A stretch of 64,000 bases of DNA from Varanus komodoensis (GCF_004798865.1 NW_025335941.1:7537052-7601051); one strand, 5' to 3'; positions 1 to 12,026 are shown, counted from the first letter of the stretch. A program made the numbers and translations. The notes: generated by a model from the letters alone, not told the origin.

Positions 1-77
1 CTCACTGCGTAGTAGTGCAGACAAGATGATACAAATTAATGTGGTGCAAAAAGCAAACTGGGAAACTTAAAGGTGGA

Positions 78-265
78 CAAGGCTGACCCAAGGCATTTTG
101 CTGCTTGAGGGGAAGGACAAGAAGGTGCCCTATCCCCACCTGTATGTACAGAAACCAACTAGATGGACAGCTGAATCTTACCTCAACACTAGTGTCTGGA
201 CAGCAGCACCATCTGCACCTGAAGGCAGAAGACTGGCTTAGGTGCTATGGGGCAGTCAGAGTAGT
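78..265 (+). mobile_element. U-family interspersed repeat, copy 1 (probable hAT-like MITE)
   Basis: The left end (aaggcattttgctgcttgag) resembles the start of the copy at 59237 (aaacattttgctgcttaagg). The middle (gctgaatcttacctcaacac) resembles the copy at 55460. The family is defined only by comparing these three copies within the window. No coding capacity. The right end is uncertain. Confidence 0.45.
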
Positions 266-764
266 ACCCACCAATTTGTCCTCAAACACTCCATTGTCAC
301 TCTCAATCCCTCAGCATCGGTCTTACTCTTTGGCCTGGCTTTCTAGCATACCATGGAGTGCAGCTCTGCTAGCTGAGGAACAGTGGTATGGGGATTGCTT
401 AAAACGATATGCAGAATATGAATATGTTCACGCAGAGGCAAAATGATAATCTGATGATATTGCTGCAGAATAAGATAGGAGATGATATAGTCATACATGT
501 TACTGCAAGGGAAAACCACAAGACAATTGATTAAGTTAGATGCCAACCACCAGACAATTGTGGAATTTGAGAACTAAATGTCTTTTCATCAGGTTGCACA
601 CATTCTTAGAGCTTGCTTGCAATCCTAGGTCAGTGAGCCCTCTTAGGCACATGGAAGTACATGCATGTGCACTATATATTAAGCTAATTGAAATTGCCAC
701 CAAGTCCTAGGGACTTAGATTAGTCTGCCTTCAGGATGTGGTCCATTAGCATAGATCGTGACAG
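266..764. other. Unassigned sequence
   Basis: No repeat, RNA gene or credible exon recognised. Short open frames here have no recognisable protein signature. Confidence 0.4.
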
Positions 765-895
765 GTTTCCTGGAACCCTCTTGCTTGTTTGGACTATAAC
801 TCCCACAACCTCTCAGCATTGGCTTTGCTAGGGGTGGCAGTTGGGAGTTGTAGTTCAAAATATTTGGAGGGCACCAAACCCTAACCCTATCCCTG
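765..895. mobile_element. Palindromic MITE (P family), copy 1
   Basis: The left arm reads ggactataactcccacaacc and the right arm gttgggagttgtagttcaa, roughly reverse complements around a short centre, with tttggagggcacca beyond. This is the common sauropsid palindrome built on ACTACAACTCCCAT. About ten copies or half-copies occur in the window. Non-coding; the transcript would fold into a hairpin. Confidence 0.65.
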
Positions 896-1110
896 GCAGA
901 TACACATGTGCATCTTCTCTATGTTTGAGAGCTAGACTTGGAACTGTCATGAATGCTGTATGAAAAGCCTTATTCTATTGAATTACCTTAATGTAAATGT
1001 CATCTTCCTGAGACCAAAGACTATAATGAAACTGGAGTTCCCATCCCACTGAGGAGATATTGTGTGGTTTTAAAAACTGATTTGTGCCCTGTATCTTCTG
1101 TTCTCATTGA

Positions 1111-1135
1111 CCTTTAATTTGAATCTAATTAAAGG
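1111..1135. repeat. Short inverted repeat, 9-bp arms
   Basis: cctttaatt and aattaaagg are perfect reverse complements with a 7-base spacer. It lies directly beside, and shares one base with, the larger perfect hairpin at 1135-1237. Confidence 0.6.
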
Positions 1136-1237
1136 CCACTCTTCTTATACTGGCTAACATGATTTCACGAGTTAGATCCAAATTCTGACTCGGTTGCAGA
1201 CCAGTGAAATCATGTTAGCCAGTATAAGAAGAGTGGC
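1135..1237. repeat. Perfect 34-bp inverted repeat with 35-base loop
   Basis: The arm at 1135-1168 begins gccactcttcttatactggc and ends catgatttcac. The arm at 1204-1237 is its exact reverse complement over all 34 bases, and pairing stops at both ends. Every other palindrome in this window has diverged arms, so perfect identity suggests recent origin, gene conversion or constraint. No terminal motif or target-site duplication was recognised. It could be a recent inverted duplication by template switching, a young fold-back element or a structured RNA; the sequence alone does not decide. Confidence 0.9.
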
Positions 1238-2602
1238 AGCCCCTTTCCTGAAGCTTTAATGAGGCAACTGTGCATACTGCTGAGTGCTTGTGTTTGGAAT
1301 CATGCTTCTCATTGGCACAGAGCCTGAGACATGGGGCAGATACCATCTAAGCAGACATGGCTGATTCCCAGGATGATGGATCAGTTACTGCTTTGTAACA
1401 GTTACATAAAAATACTCAGAACGGAGGGAAGCAGAAGTGACAGCAAAAGAAAGAAAAAGCTGCTTGGAACGCTTGCTGTACTTACCCATAATAACCCTGT
1501 TACATTTCCTTCAGGGTGTACGTTTTCAACACCCTAGTTGGAATGAAATTCACAATAATTAAAGTACATCTAATATATTTCCATACTGTGAATTTAAATA
1601 TCCTCCCAAGCAAATTTAAGTTAATGAGTGACTACGCAGTTGTTGAATTATATTTGTAAATATGAAAAGCACTATTTGTTTCAGCTCAGTTTATATTAAA
1701 ATTACAGGAAATCAGATTGCACTTAAAGACTTTCAGATTTACTGTTACAAAATCTTCTTTCATAAATCCATGTTAAGGGAAAGACCAAAATGAGATTAAG
1801 AATTCTGACGCTCCAGGAACTAGAGCCTCTATTTGTAGACTCTGAGACTACAATTTATCAAGTTTTTAAAGAAATGGCTGAGTCCTGAGAACTGCCTGTA
1901 GCAGAATTTCAACAAATTGCTTATCACATATATATGTATGTGTCGCAGACTGAGAGGCTGCTGCAAAGGTGCGGCTTTTTAATGATTGGGCTGGTGCAAA
2001 ATGGTGCTTATCTCTTTAAGAAATGGAAATGAGAGCTAATTTACATATATTGTTTGCAATTAGCATATAAGTCCTGTTCTGGGATTTGGAGGAAGCAAAT
2101 GAACACAGCACCAGTGTAATAAGATTTGGTTAGATGGAATTAGCAACCTCAGAACAATCATAAAATTATCTGAATTACTGGTAGTCTCCCATTACTTCTC
2201 AGTATCATATGCACAGGAAAATGGAAAGAATTTTCACAATGTTGTACCACACTGTAGACTACTTTATATAATTGCACTGATGATCAGGTATTATGTTACA
2301 TGTTCTGTATGTTATATATTCCAAAACACCTACGATAGGTGAACCCTCCCCAACAGAAATTGTAATTTGTCAGTCAGGTTCTAAATTCCTCTGGCAAATT
2401 CTTCTGCCAGTTCTACTTAGTTCTTGCTTTGTATAGACAAAATGCTACAGAAGCACGCATTTCCATCCTGCTATCAGCCAGCCCAGGCTGCATTACTCCC
2501 CTCCCAGCCTCCTCTTCCTTGAAGCACCATACAGACGCATTCATAGCAAGCATAGCTATCTACAGAGACGGTGTTTCAGCCCAGTAGCACTTCCTGGAAT
2601 AT
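1238..2602. other. Unassigned AT-rich sequence
   Basis: About 1.4 kb with no recognised repeat or exon. Confidence 0.4.
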
Positions 2603-2646
2603 TCATGTGACCACTTCTCATGAAGTATTGTGGTGTGGTCACATGA
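2603..2646. repeat. Inverted repeat of two TCATGTGA boxes
   Basis: tcatgtgaccac (2603-2614) is mirrored exactly by gtggtcacatga (2635-2646) with a 20-base spacer. TCATGTGA is the known M-box/E-box core bound by MITF/TFE factors. That these two copies act as binding sites is speculation from the motif alone. Confidence 0.5.
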
Positions 2647-2856
2647 CCAGACTGGAACATCTCTGAAGATAATCACACTGCTCGGCACATGAAAGAAGGT
2701 AGAAATGAACGTTGGAAACTGTCCTTTCTAGCTGACAGGACTAAGAAAAAAAGTCATACAGACCACGCAGGCACTCATAATCCATCCGTATTCCAATCAG
2801 AAAGTTTGTTGGATAGCTGTCCAAGTTGAGTACACATACGAGCAGTACAAACAGAG

Positions 2857-3205
2857 TAAGCTGGGATGTGAGAATCCATCAGATTTCCTGCATTTAGTTT
2901 CCCAGGCTCTGATGCACTTTGCTGCAGCCGAGTCAGAGTTCTTCTTGAGCATGCCCAATGTTTGCAGGGTGCTCCCCAGGAACTGAGCCTCTGTGAACAC
3001 TGGGCGAGCAGTGTCCCTCGGTGCCCTGTGCAGCAACTTTTGTTTGTACATGATGTGGAAGAAGGTTGCCACTTGTGCAACCTTTGTTCCAGGAGCATTT
3101 GTGGACTTCTCAGCTCAGCTCACTTTCCAAGACAGGACCAAGCATGAGAGGAAGACCAAATGCTAGAGGGACAGATTGCATGGCACTTCAATGCATCCCT
3201 GCTTA
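2857..3205 (+). mobile_element. X-family element, copy 1 (hAT-like MITE)
   Basis: Its left end taagctgggatg and right end catccctgctta are inverted repeats with one mismatch. The interior matches X3 at 51513-51946 on the other strand, for example the aggttgca...tggcaaccttcttccac block. It also matches X2 near 28260-28760. The two open frames here are by-products of a GC-richer repeat. Flanking target-site duplication is not convincing for this copy. Confidence 0.6.
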
Positions 3206-4269
3206 CAAGAAACTTAATCTCCAGTTTTGCTGGCAGCACTAGCCATGGAGAATTCCAGAACAGATTGAAATGAGCTTGGATTTCTAGGAATTCTGATTTC
3301 TAGATTCTGCAGTGGACTGGATTTTGTTATTGTTTACTTTTCAGGATTTTATGTAAATTTGTTCACCGGAAAATACTAAAAAGAAAAAGAACTCAAAATG
3401 TTTAGGTCCTCTCTTAGCTTAAACTATGAAAATAGCATGGAGGGAATTTGCACATTTTTGGAAGTACAAACTTGTGTTGCTACAAATTTGCACAAGTGTG
3501 AAAAGTTCAGAAAATAGAAGACAATCAATGAGCAAATGGAGGAACAACTAGCACCTGCCAATCCGTGAAACAGTGACAGAACAAATTTAACAATACCCAT
3601 AATGCCTAATCATGACACATATTTATATATGTGTATTTAATGCCATCAGCATCTATTTTACTTGATTTCCTATGATTTGTTGACGGTAACTGCTCTTCCT
3701 CAATTGGGCATTGTGTGTAGTTTGTCATGCCAGTCCCTGCTCTTTTGATTATTATTATTTTATTGTATTTTTTTGGTTATAGATCTATGAGCAACTGGTC
3801 ATACAATATTATCTGCCACTATGCACTGAATAGTTGTTCCTATGGATAAATTTTAGTCCATTTAAACCAATTTATTCTGTTTAGGGAATAATCCTCCTTC
3901 TCACTGCTTCTCTGCTACTGTCCTGAGTTTGCATCCTGAAAAGCCTGACTTTGCCTTGTCTGTCCAGTTCCTCCATGTCATATCTTTTATTTTAACCCAC
4001 TTCATCTTTCATTTACCCTCCTTCCACAGTTACATCTCTGAACCTCTGGATTTATTAGCTGCTTGCTGTTAAAGTTGTTGTTCCAATAAAGATGATTGAT
4101 ATGTGTTTCATGGAATGGATGTACATTTAACTGCTTGGATAGGTACACAGACTAATGTGTGTTGAGGCCAGAACAGTGACATCTCTGCCTTTTAAGGTAT
4201 GGTTTTGCTAGGGCAGTTAGTGTTTGTTATGGTCAGATGCTCCATAAACTCTTAGGAGCTTAGACCAAA
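3206..4269. other. Unassigned AT-rich sequence
   Basis: About 1.06 kb with no recognised repeat or exon; contains only short A/T runs. Confidence 0.4.
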
Positions 4270-4422
4270 ACACATGGCATTCTCTGAGTTTATTCTCACA
4301 ACCCATATGAGATAGGCTAGACTGCAAGACAGTGACTAGCCCAAGGCTATCCAATGAGTTTCATGTTGAAGCTGGCCTGGAACTTCCTGGTCCAAATTCA
4401 ACTATGTATTATTCCACATTGG
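4270..4422 (-). mobile_element. tRNA-derived SINE, old copy
   Basis: The reverse complement fits the SINE seen intact at 27987-28220. Recognisable blocks are tttattctcacaaccc, gataggctagactgc, agtgactagcccaaggc and a decayed tRNA-like head near the right end (tattccacattgg). It is strongly diverged, so older than the other copies. Confidence 0.6.
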
Positions 4423-6301
4423 ATCTCAGATGCTTTACATCCTGGAGTGTTCTGATGGAATGTCTAATAATAAAAGTTGTACTACTTCCATTCCTGATAT
4501 ACTGTTGGGAAAGAAGATGGCTCAATATGTGACTAGCTATGGTTTCCATAACTGCTTTTAATGGCTGGGTTTGCCCAACCCAACAACCCATACTCAAGGT
4601 TGAATATGTGTTCAATATGTGCTATCCTAAACCATGAACTATTGTTGAACTATGACTGGGTTCAAACATCATGAGAAGCCATGCTGATCTTTTATTACTG
4701 TCGATCTCTTCTGTTGTCAAGACCCAGCCATTGTATTTCTGCAGGACAGGAGCCCTAGCCTCTCAGAAAGGCCTTCACATCTAAAACAGTGAAGGATCAT
4801 CAATAATAAAATGGGTTGAAGCCTCCAAACAACTGGTATTGCTTTAGTCGGCTATGCTGTAGTTACTTTAAATCTGGAGATATTGCAAAACTTTGCTGTA
4901 ATATATAATTTTAATTTGGATTTAAACTGCTGGATTTGTAACCTGGTGAACAATTTACCAATTCTGATGAGGCCAGTTCATCCATAATTAGATAGAATAA
5001 TGTATGTTTCTTTTAAATCAGGGGAAGGCGCTATATGGCCCTGGGGCTCCATGCATCCGCAGTGGCCTTGAGCATGGCCCTCCCCACTTCTGCTGTCACT
5101 CACACACTAAGGAAATTCAGCAGTGCATCAGTAGGCAAATTGGTGGTTTGCAGCTGAAATTTGACAGCAAACTGCTGCAGAGACTCAAAAATGACAAATA
5201 TAGCTCATTGTCAAGCTAAATGTGGCCTCTTTCTATTTCCATAGCAGGCATTAAAAATACTTTCACTGCTTTGGCTGGTGTAGAAGCAGGTGTGGCCATG
5301 GACCATTCTAGATGCTGAGAATTGGCTCCTGGACCACCAGGAGCTGCCCGCCCCTCCTTTTAAGAAACGTTGTATGATTCTTCTTTCATTGAAGGGATTG
5401 GGAAACATGACCTCATTTGTCTAATCAGATGGAAAGAACTTAGAATAGTCATTACAAACTGGTCCCTAGCTAGTCACACTCCAGTAGACTTGGTGGTGCA
5501 CCACAGATATGCCATGGTCTGTTATAGTTTTGAAATGATGCATATCTGCATGATCTTGCTCAAACTGAACAGTTGAAGATTCCTTCAAAGGGCCATCAAG
5601 GGACGGTGTAGCTCACAGCCACTGTTTTCTACTTGAGGCAGTCTCCTGTGTCTCATTCATTTTGAATGCCAACAAAGCACAGCACATCTCTCTAAAATGT
5701 TGACTGTGCTGCATGATTTACATATTCTCAGTTTAATCTAAGTAGGTGCTAATTGATTACCTCTGGATGTTGGCATGCTCTGATTATCCATTCAAGATGC
5801 TCAGGGAAGGGATGCCTCTGAGAAGGGCCTTTGCATTTGTGGTGCAGATGAAAAGATACTTACTTATTATTCTCTGGTATTATACAGGAATTTTAATTAT
5901 CTGGGCTTGGAGTGCTATTCTACATTTTGCTATCATTTGATGGCTTAGGCCATGCTTCCTGCAGTGAATGCAGCTCTCCATGGAGCTCACCCACCCTCTG
6001 GCTGTTATGATGGTAGTAAGGCAATGCATGGTGCAACAGTAAAGGGGCAGAGGTATGACACACTGGCAGAGAAGGATGCAATGCCGGAGTGGTGATGCAT
6101 GCAAACCCAGTTGACATATTGATTCCGCTTTAGGACACTAACTATCACTGAAGAGTGATGAAGGAATGATTAAATGAAACACAGAGTGTATTTATAGATT
6201 TTCTCACATAAGAGTTTTGGCCATTTGCTTCTAAAATCAAAGCAAAATTGGGATGAGGGGTTCCCCCACCACCAACAGCAACTAATGTAAGTCTGGGATG
6301 C
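4423..6301. other. Unassigned sequence with weak repeat traces
   Basis: No exon recognised. gactgggttcaaacatcatg near 4656 resembles ends seen near 47453 and 57017 and may be a MITE end. The stretch at 5020-5100 (ggccctggggctccatgc) loosely resembles hAT-like MITE ends but cannot be bounded. Confidence 0.35.
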
Positions 6302-6785
6302 TCCAGTGCTGCAGAAGTTCAGCAGTCAAAGAATTAAGCTGCTTCTTCTGCCCAGCCATGGTTTCATTTTCTGGATCCATTCTGACAGAAAGGGTCAGAA
6401 TCACTGCAATTATTCTCAAGGCATGACTGTGTCAGGAGATCCAGAAATATACTGTAGTTGTCAAACTAATAGAGTTTTGCTCCCCTCATTCAGTTCCCAG
6501 TGTAGGTCAACCATCAAGGCATGTGAAGCAGTCTCAGTCCCATATCCTGGTCTAAAACCCAGCTGAAATGGTCCCTGAGAATCAGTTTCATTCAGATCCA
6601 TCTGGAGTTGTAATACAACCAGCTTCTCAACTTTAGCCAAGAATGATACATTTGAGACTGGCCTATAGTTAGATTGTTAGATAGTTCTCCTGGGCCTAGG
6701 GAACTTTAATCAAGCCCTTATCACTGCCTCTTTTAAGCAAGCTGGGAAAGCATGCTCCTACATAAAGGCATAAAGTAATCAGTCA
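6302..6785 (-). mobile_element. L2-clade LINE, reverse-transcriptase remnant
   Basis: Read on the minus strand, pieces of the L2 reverse transcriptase appear in different frames: NYRPVSN-like, then FQLGFRPGYGTETA near 6520-6570, then a DL...L-LLV stretch. This is the order found in the first half of an L2 RT domain. Frames are broken in several places, so the copy is inactive. The 5' and 3' parts of the element are missing. Confidence 0.7.
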
Positions 6786-6840
6786 AGAAGTGCAAGGAAC
6801 AAAGGTGGTGGTCTAAAACCCAGATAAAATGGTTCAGTTT
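6786..6840 (-). mobile_element. Second short piece of L2 reverse transcriptase
   Basis: ggtctaaaacccagataaaa repeats the motif at about 6550 (ggtctaaaacccagctgaaa). On the minus strand both encode a LGFRP core. This suggests a second L2 scrap or a local duplication beside the CR1 junction. Confidence 0.45.
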
Positions 6841-6844
6841 TTGA

Positions 6845-7505
6845 TTGGGTAACCTCTTGGGTGAACTGCAGAACTGCTGTGAACATAATATATCTTGTCT
6901 TCTGCAAACCTTTTGACAAAGGATCCAATGATATCCTGATTAGCAAACTAACTAAAAGTGGGCTAGATGGATCCACAGTTGGCTACTAAATCAGACTCAG
7001 AAGAGTGCTCATCAATGGCACCTTCTCAAACTGGGGAGAGGCAACAAGTGGGGTACCACAGGGTTCAGTCCTGGGCCCAATGACCTTTTTTTAATTTCTT
7101 GTATTTATATCCTGCCCTTTTTTTCTTAAAGAACTCAGAGCAGCTGATATCATTCACCTTCTGCTGCTGTCAATCTTATTCCCACAACAACAACTCTGTG
7201 AAGTAGGTTGAGCTGAGAGTCTGTGACTGGCCCAAAGTCACCCAGCTGGTTCCATGGCTGAGCGGGGACTAGAACCCAGATTGCCTGAGCCCCACTCCCA
7301 TGCTCTTAACCACTACGCCACACTGGCTCTTCAACATTTGTATGAATGATTTGAATGAGGAAGTACAGGGAACGCTTATCAGAGGTGCAGCTTACACAAA
7401 ATTGGGTGGGATGGCTAAGACCTTGGAAGACAGAAACAAAATTGAAAGTGATCTGGATAAGTTGGAGCACTGGGCTGAAAACAATAGGGACAACCCCACT
7501 TTGTA
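6845..7505 (+). mobile_element. CR1-clade LINE, reverse-transcriptase remnant, split by a SINE
   Basis: The plus strand reads like CR1 RT: FCKPFDKGSNDILISKL, then SGVPQGSVLGP just before the SINE. After the SINE it continues LFNICMNDLNEEVQGTL, then TKLGG and LDKLEHWAENN. In CR1 the piece between should contain FADDTKLGG; here the catalytic region reads AAYTKLGG, so the YADD/FADD motif is lost. An in-frame stop also occurs upstream. Dead copy, truncated at both ends. Confidence 0.85.
7086..7331 (-). mobile_element. tRNA-derived SINE nested in CR1
   Basis: The reverse complement starts agagccagtgtggcgtagtg, has a B box (GGTTCTAGTCC) and runs through tgggtgactttgggccagtc to a variable A/T-rich tail. 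It interrupts the CR1 RT between VLGP and LFN, so it inserted after the CR1 copy. Full-length or nearly so. Confidence 0.85.
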
Positions 7506-9655
7506 ATAACTTAAGTGGTTCCTGCTTAATATAGGCTACTGCCAGGATCAAGTTAGCAGGATCTCCACCTTGCCCTTTCTATTATGTACAGTTTGATGGC
7601 CTCTCCTGGGGTGCCCCACCAACCGTAGAGGATCATACCTAGCAGGCCATGATCCTGCTATAAATATTGAAGCCTAGTGCTAACTGCTGTGTTTGCTTAC
7701 TTGTTATGCGTAGATCACCATTGTGAAGGTGTTATACTTCTGTCTCTCCTGCTCATGTCTAGGTTTAACAGAGGGTCTGAGGTAAATGTTCTGTCTTCCA
7801 CCCCTCTGCCTCTTCCAAATCATGCTTGGCACACAGGGAGTTCTTTCCCTAATAAACGTGTCTTTGGGTTTAAGTCCCTTCATGTGAGCGGCTTTTCTCA
7901 GTGTTTGTACTCCCCATGTGGCTTACGCCAGCCTTGCGCACTGCAGCCTTACCAATTCATCATTCACTGCATGAGCTGTCTGCGTTCAGGCGGCTGCAAA
8001 GGGGATGTCGACGATGACACAGCGAGCTCAGTTCAGCTGGCACTGTGAAAAAGCATTTGATTTTTCTTTGGAGAAGTTAATGTGTGTAAATCCCCACTAA
8101 ATTGCTCAGTTCCTTGTTACATGTGGTGTCTTTGATACCCATATGCAGGAAGACAGAGACGGTGCCTTCAGGTACATTTCCCTTGGTCTACCACAGTTGC
8201 TTTTAGAATCACAGATGCAGAATAGGTATGCAAGGAGCTGTTTGTGTCTAACTCTGTTGTTTATATAAAGATAATAATGCAGAATGTTTCCCTAAGTGAG
8301 CAGAGTTACCCCCACTTATACAGTTCTTTTTGTCACATTTGCAGAATTATCAACTCCCCAACAGAGACTGTTATGTAACTGGAAAGCTTCTGCCATATTG
8401 CATTGGCCAGCCACACACTGCGGAAGCAGCATTTGGTATTCAGTGATTCGAACAGGTGCTGGGCCAGGTGTTCTACTTTATATAGCACAGCCCTTTTTCA
8501 GAGTGTGTGCTTTATTTGATGGACTGTCTAGTCCAAGTCTAGTCCCTGTTCAGACCTAGAAGGATGGAGAGAACATTGGGGTTTGAGCCTATCAAGAGTC
8601 AGCACCTGGACCGCAGGTGGAGGAATACATGGGTCACCTGGTCACTGTCTTCCCCGCTTTGGTGTTCTGCAGGGTACTCTGATTTGCATTACAGAGAATA
8701 TGGGTACTGGCACCTGAGCACATGCACCACAAATAAGCATATGTCAATGTTATGCAATTTTTGTCATGTTTTTTCTCTCTTTTGTGATGCTATTTTTGTG
8801 GGGGCAATGCATTTGTGTCCACCCTAATAACCAACATTTTGGAACCAAAGATAGCTCTTTTGAGCTTGATTTTACCATTTTACTTTGATGGTCTATTGCC
8901 AAACAAGTGGCAAGGAAGTTATAACCAAATGGGGAAATGGATTGGCTTGTAAACTGGGCCACAGGAAAGGGTTAATAAAAATGTAAAATGATGAAAGTCC
9001 TTGATTTCATAGAATAGTCAAGGTAAATCAACTATCTGCCATGAACATCAATACTACAAGTTCACAATCTGCTCCGTGTATGTATTTATTAAGAAGTAGA
9101 GCTATAACAGCAGGTAATCAGCATTACATGAACTGGAATGAAAGGTAATTGTTTGGCAGGTTTGGGGAAAACATTTCAGGTCCCTCTAAAGCACTTTTCC
9201 GCACCCAGAAGATTCTGATAAAAACATCTAATTTGGCTGTTCATCCATTGAACAATTCTACCCAGGGCACCAACATATTTCAGGACAAGTCCTTTTATCT
9301 ATTTTATCAGGGAAACTTTACATAAAGGGTAGAGTATTCACAATAAAGGATCTTGTAGGACAATTAATTTGGCATTTAAAAAAAATATTGTTATTCTTTC
9401 TACATAAACCATTTGCTTTCTTCTTGCTGTGGTGCTATGATAAATGTGGAGTGGATGAGGGTTTAGGTCATCATAGCAATGTAATTGATATTTGGTAATT
9501 CAAATGTTTTTCTTTCCTGTCCAAGATGTAGAATGATTATAGGACATGTTTGCTCCTGAAAAAAAGAATGGACAGCTAAAGAAATCACAAATGGTTAATT
9601 CCCATTAGCTGCCTGACATTTTGATGTGCACAACATGCAATTTTATGCTGTAAAT
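7506..9655. other. Unassigned sequence
   Basis: About 2.1 kb without a recognised repeat. A 123-codon open frame at 7677-8048 shows no known domain or splice-site support and is not called as a gene. Confidence 0.35.
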
Positions 9656-9740
9656 CAGCCTTCCCCTATCTGCTGTTAGCCAGATGTGTTAGATTACAAT
9701 TTCGTAGCCCCCAGCCTCCTTAATAGCACCATGAATGTTT
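9656..9740. mobile_element. P-family palindromic MITE, left half only
   Basis: It begins cagccttcccctatctg, the family's usual terminus, followed by cagatgtgttagattacaat. The second arm is absent or too diverged to see. Confidence 0.55.
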
Positions 9741-10924
9741 CTGTAAATGGAGCACACCGAATTATTTATGTGCTTCTTATTACTATTAGAATATGGTATA
9801 CGGCAACACGTTTCAGAATCCAGTAGGTAATTAAGAAAGGTTTTCAAAAAAAACAAAAAGCCCAAAAGAGGAAACTGTAAATCTGTTTTAAAACAAACGA
9901 TTCAGTTTTCACAGGGGCAAAAACTGATCCTTACCCCACCCTGAGAACTAAGATAGTGATGGGGAGCATGTTACCACCATATGATTAGTGATGCAGGAAG
10001 TTACACCAAATGAGCTATTTCTTTGGAAAGTAATCAGTTCATTTGTATTATCTTGCACAAGCGTTTTCCTTTAATACAAGTTTTTGTACTGTTTGATTTG
10101 TGTGCACAGTCAAAATGCTTCATTGAAGCTGCAGTTTGGAATCACACAATGCATCTTGCAGCACCGTATTATGTACTCCTTCCTGATTGGTTGTTTTCAT
10201 ATGGCCTTTCCTCACCATTGCCAAGCAGTTCAGTATAAAGGTTTGGTGGTGCTACACAGATCACCTTTCTATGCCAGAGTCACAGCATGGAAGATAGATG
10301 ATTAATTTGAGTTAATCCAACAAGCTCAGTGCATGTGCAGAAAAAAACTTAATTTAGAAGCAGACAGTGCATGCTTTGAAGTGCACAATCTTTTCTGAAA
10401 TTGATAATGAATTATAGGACAGTGATGCAAGATCAGGTGAGCCTTATGAATACACAAGTTTCAACCAATGAACCAACTAATTATGAATTTGTTGGCACCA
10501 CTACACACAATCACTTGCAGGCTTATTGAACAGTAGCTGCATCTTCCTTTCCTCATATAAATCCAGTGCTCAAAGATTTCACAGCACATACATGAAGGCA
10601 AATACATGCTTTGCTTCTTGTGTGAAAGCTATAATTCTTTCAAATGGACTCAATGCAGTAATTTTTTTAAGGAAAAAATCATCTTTTTCTGCACAGTATA
10701 TTTTACAGGCACATGACTCTCATTAATCAGAGCAGAACAATCTGGATCCCTGCCATCGCTCAAGAGCAAGATGGCACATGTGCCCTTCAGTTGCTTCCCA
10801 TCTCATGAGGAGTTGGAAGGATGGAAAACTTAGGATCTGTCTAAGGAATCAGCACTGGCTTATTTTTTCCCCTTGGTCACATAAACATTTTATTTATTGC
10901 CACTCACAGTCCCAAGTTATTTAG
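9741..10924. other. Unassigned sequence
   Basis: About 1.2 kb with no recognised repeat or exon. Contains an A-rich run at 9846-9860. Confidence 0.35.
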
Positions 10925-11640
10925 GCTATATTTATTTATTTAATGTTATTAATCCTTACACCATTTAATAGCCAAAGCCTTCTGGGCAATTCATGAAATT
11001 TATTATACAAAGGATATAATAGAGAGCCGGTATGGATAGAGTGATGCCAGAGAACCTGGGAGATTTGGGTTCTAGTTCTCACTTGGACATGAAGCTCGCT
11101 GGGTGACTTCGGGATAGTCACTCAGAATAACTCATCTCACAGGGCTGCTGCTATAAGAATAAAATGGAGCTATGTAAGCCACCGTGGGTTCTTCACAAGA
11201 AGAAAAATGGTGGGATGTAAATGCCCAATCATCATCATCATTCAAAAAATCCAAACCAGATAAAAAACTAAGAATCAATTACGTTTAAATGCAGTGATAA
11301 AACACAGATATTAAAAGTACCTCATATGCCTGGGAGGAGAGGATATTGTTAACCTGGTGCTGAAAAAATGGCACCAGAGCTAGCAGAGCTCGGGGTCAAG
11401 AGCATTGCTCTGTCAGGAGGCTTTTTCCTTTGTTATCCTCTGAATGTTTCTTGGAAGAGGCTCTTGAAGAAGGGCCTCCAGTGACAAGCATACCACATGA
11501 GAAGGTTCGTAAGGAGAGGCGCTCCACTGGATAGCGGAGTGCCAGGGTTGTGTAAGGCTTTATAGGATAAAACCTGCACCTGAACCACTAACTTAAAAGA
11601 GGGATGTGAAACAAATTTTCTAGATGTTGTACAAGTTTAA
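10925..11640 (-). mobile_element. L2-clade LINE 3' end, interrupted by a SINE
   Basis: The left edge carries a ttatttattt tail followed by caatt/gccaaagcc sequence typical of an L2 3' UTR. To the right of the SINE, minus-strand L2 features continue: gcctgggaggaga, a gaagaagggcctc block and ggctttataggataaaacc. The last block is the reverse of the FKVL-TYKAL coding segment. No usable frame remains. Confidence 0.7.
11022..11242 (+). mobile_element. tRNA-derived SINE nested in L2
   Basis: It begins gagagccggtatgg, has the ttgggttctagttctcac B-box region and gctgggtgacttcggg, and ends gggatgtaaatgcc with a (TCA)n tail. It splits the L2 3' UTR and is therefore younger than that L2 copy. Confidence 0.8.
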
Positions 11641-11954
11641 ATGAAAAGCAGATTGAAAGATAAATGGCTCTCTCCCTATCGCATGATAATATAGCTCATC
11701 AATCATCTTAACGTCTGGCAATGTTTGAGGTATAAGTGTAGGTTCCTATAGATATATGCCCATTTGACAGTCTTAAATACTGCCTTGACAGGCTCTCCGC
11801 TCTCAGGAGGACTACTGATTTTCTGCATAATATGCCTTCCTTCTGTTCTTCATCTCCCATCCCTGCTCCTGATGCCATTGGTCTCATCTTTGGCAACTGC
11901 TTTAGCCCTTCTTGATTTCCTAGTCCCACCAATCTGCTATAGTTTGATGCTAAT

Positions 11955-11956
<2 letters not shown>
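11641..11956. other. Unassigned sequence
   Basis: Nothing recognised. Open frames on both strands here extend only because they run into the adjacent dinucleotide repeat. Confidence 0.4.
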
Positions 11957-11991
<35 letters not shown>

Positions 11992-12026
11992 TGTGTGTGT
12001 GAAAGAGAGAGAGGGAGAGAGAATGA
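11957..12026. repeat. (TG)n followed by (GA)n microsatellite
   Basis: About 45 bases of alternating TG with one TTT interruption, then about 24 bases of GA-rich repeat. Confidence 0.95.

Noticed and set aside
7677-8048. 123-codon plus-strand frame as a host exon
   Set aside because: No domain, no convincing splice context, and length is within chance for this composition.
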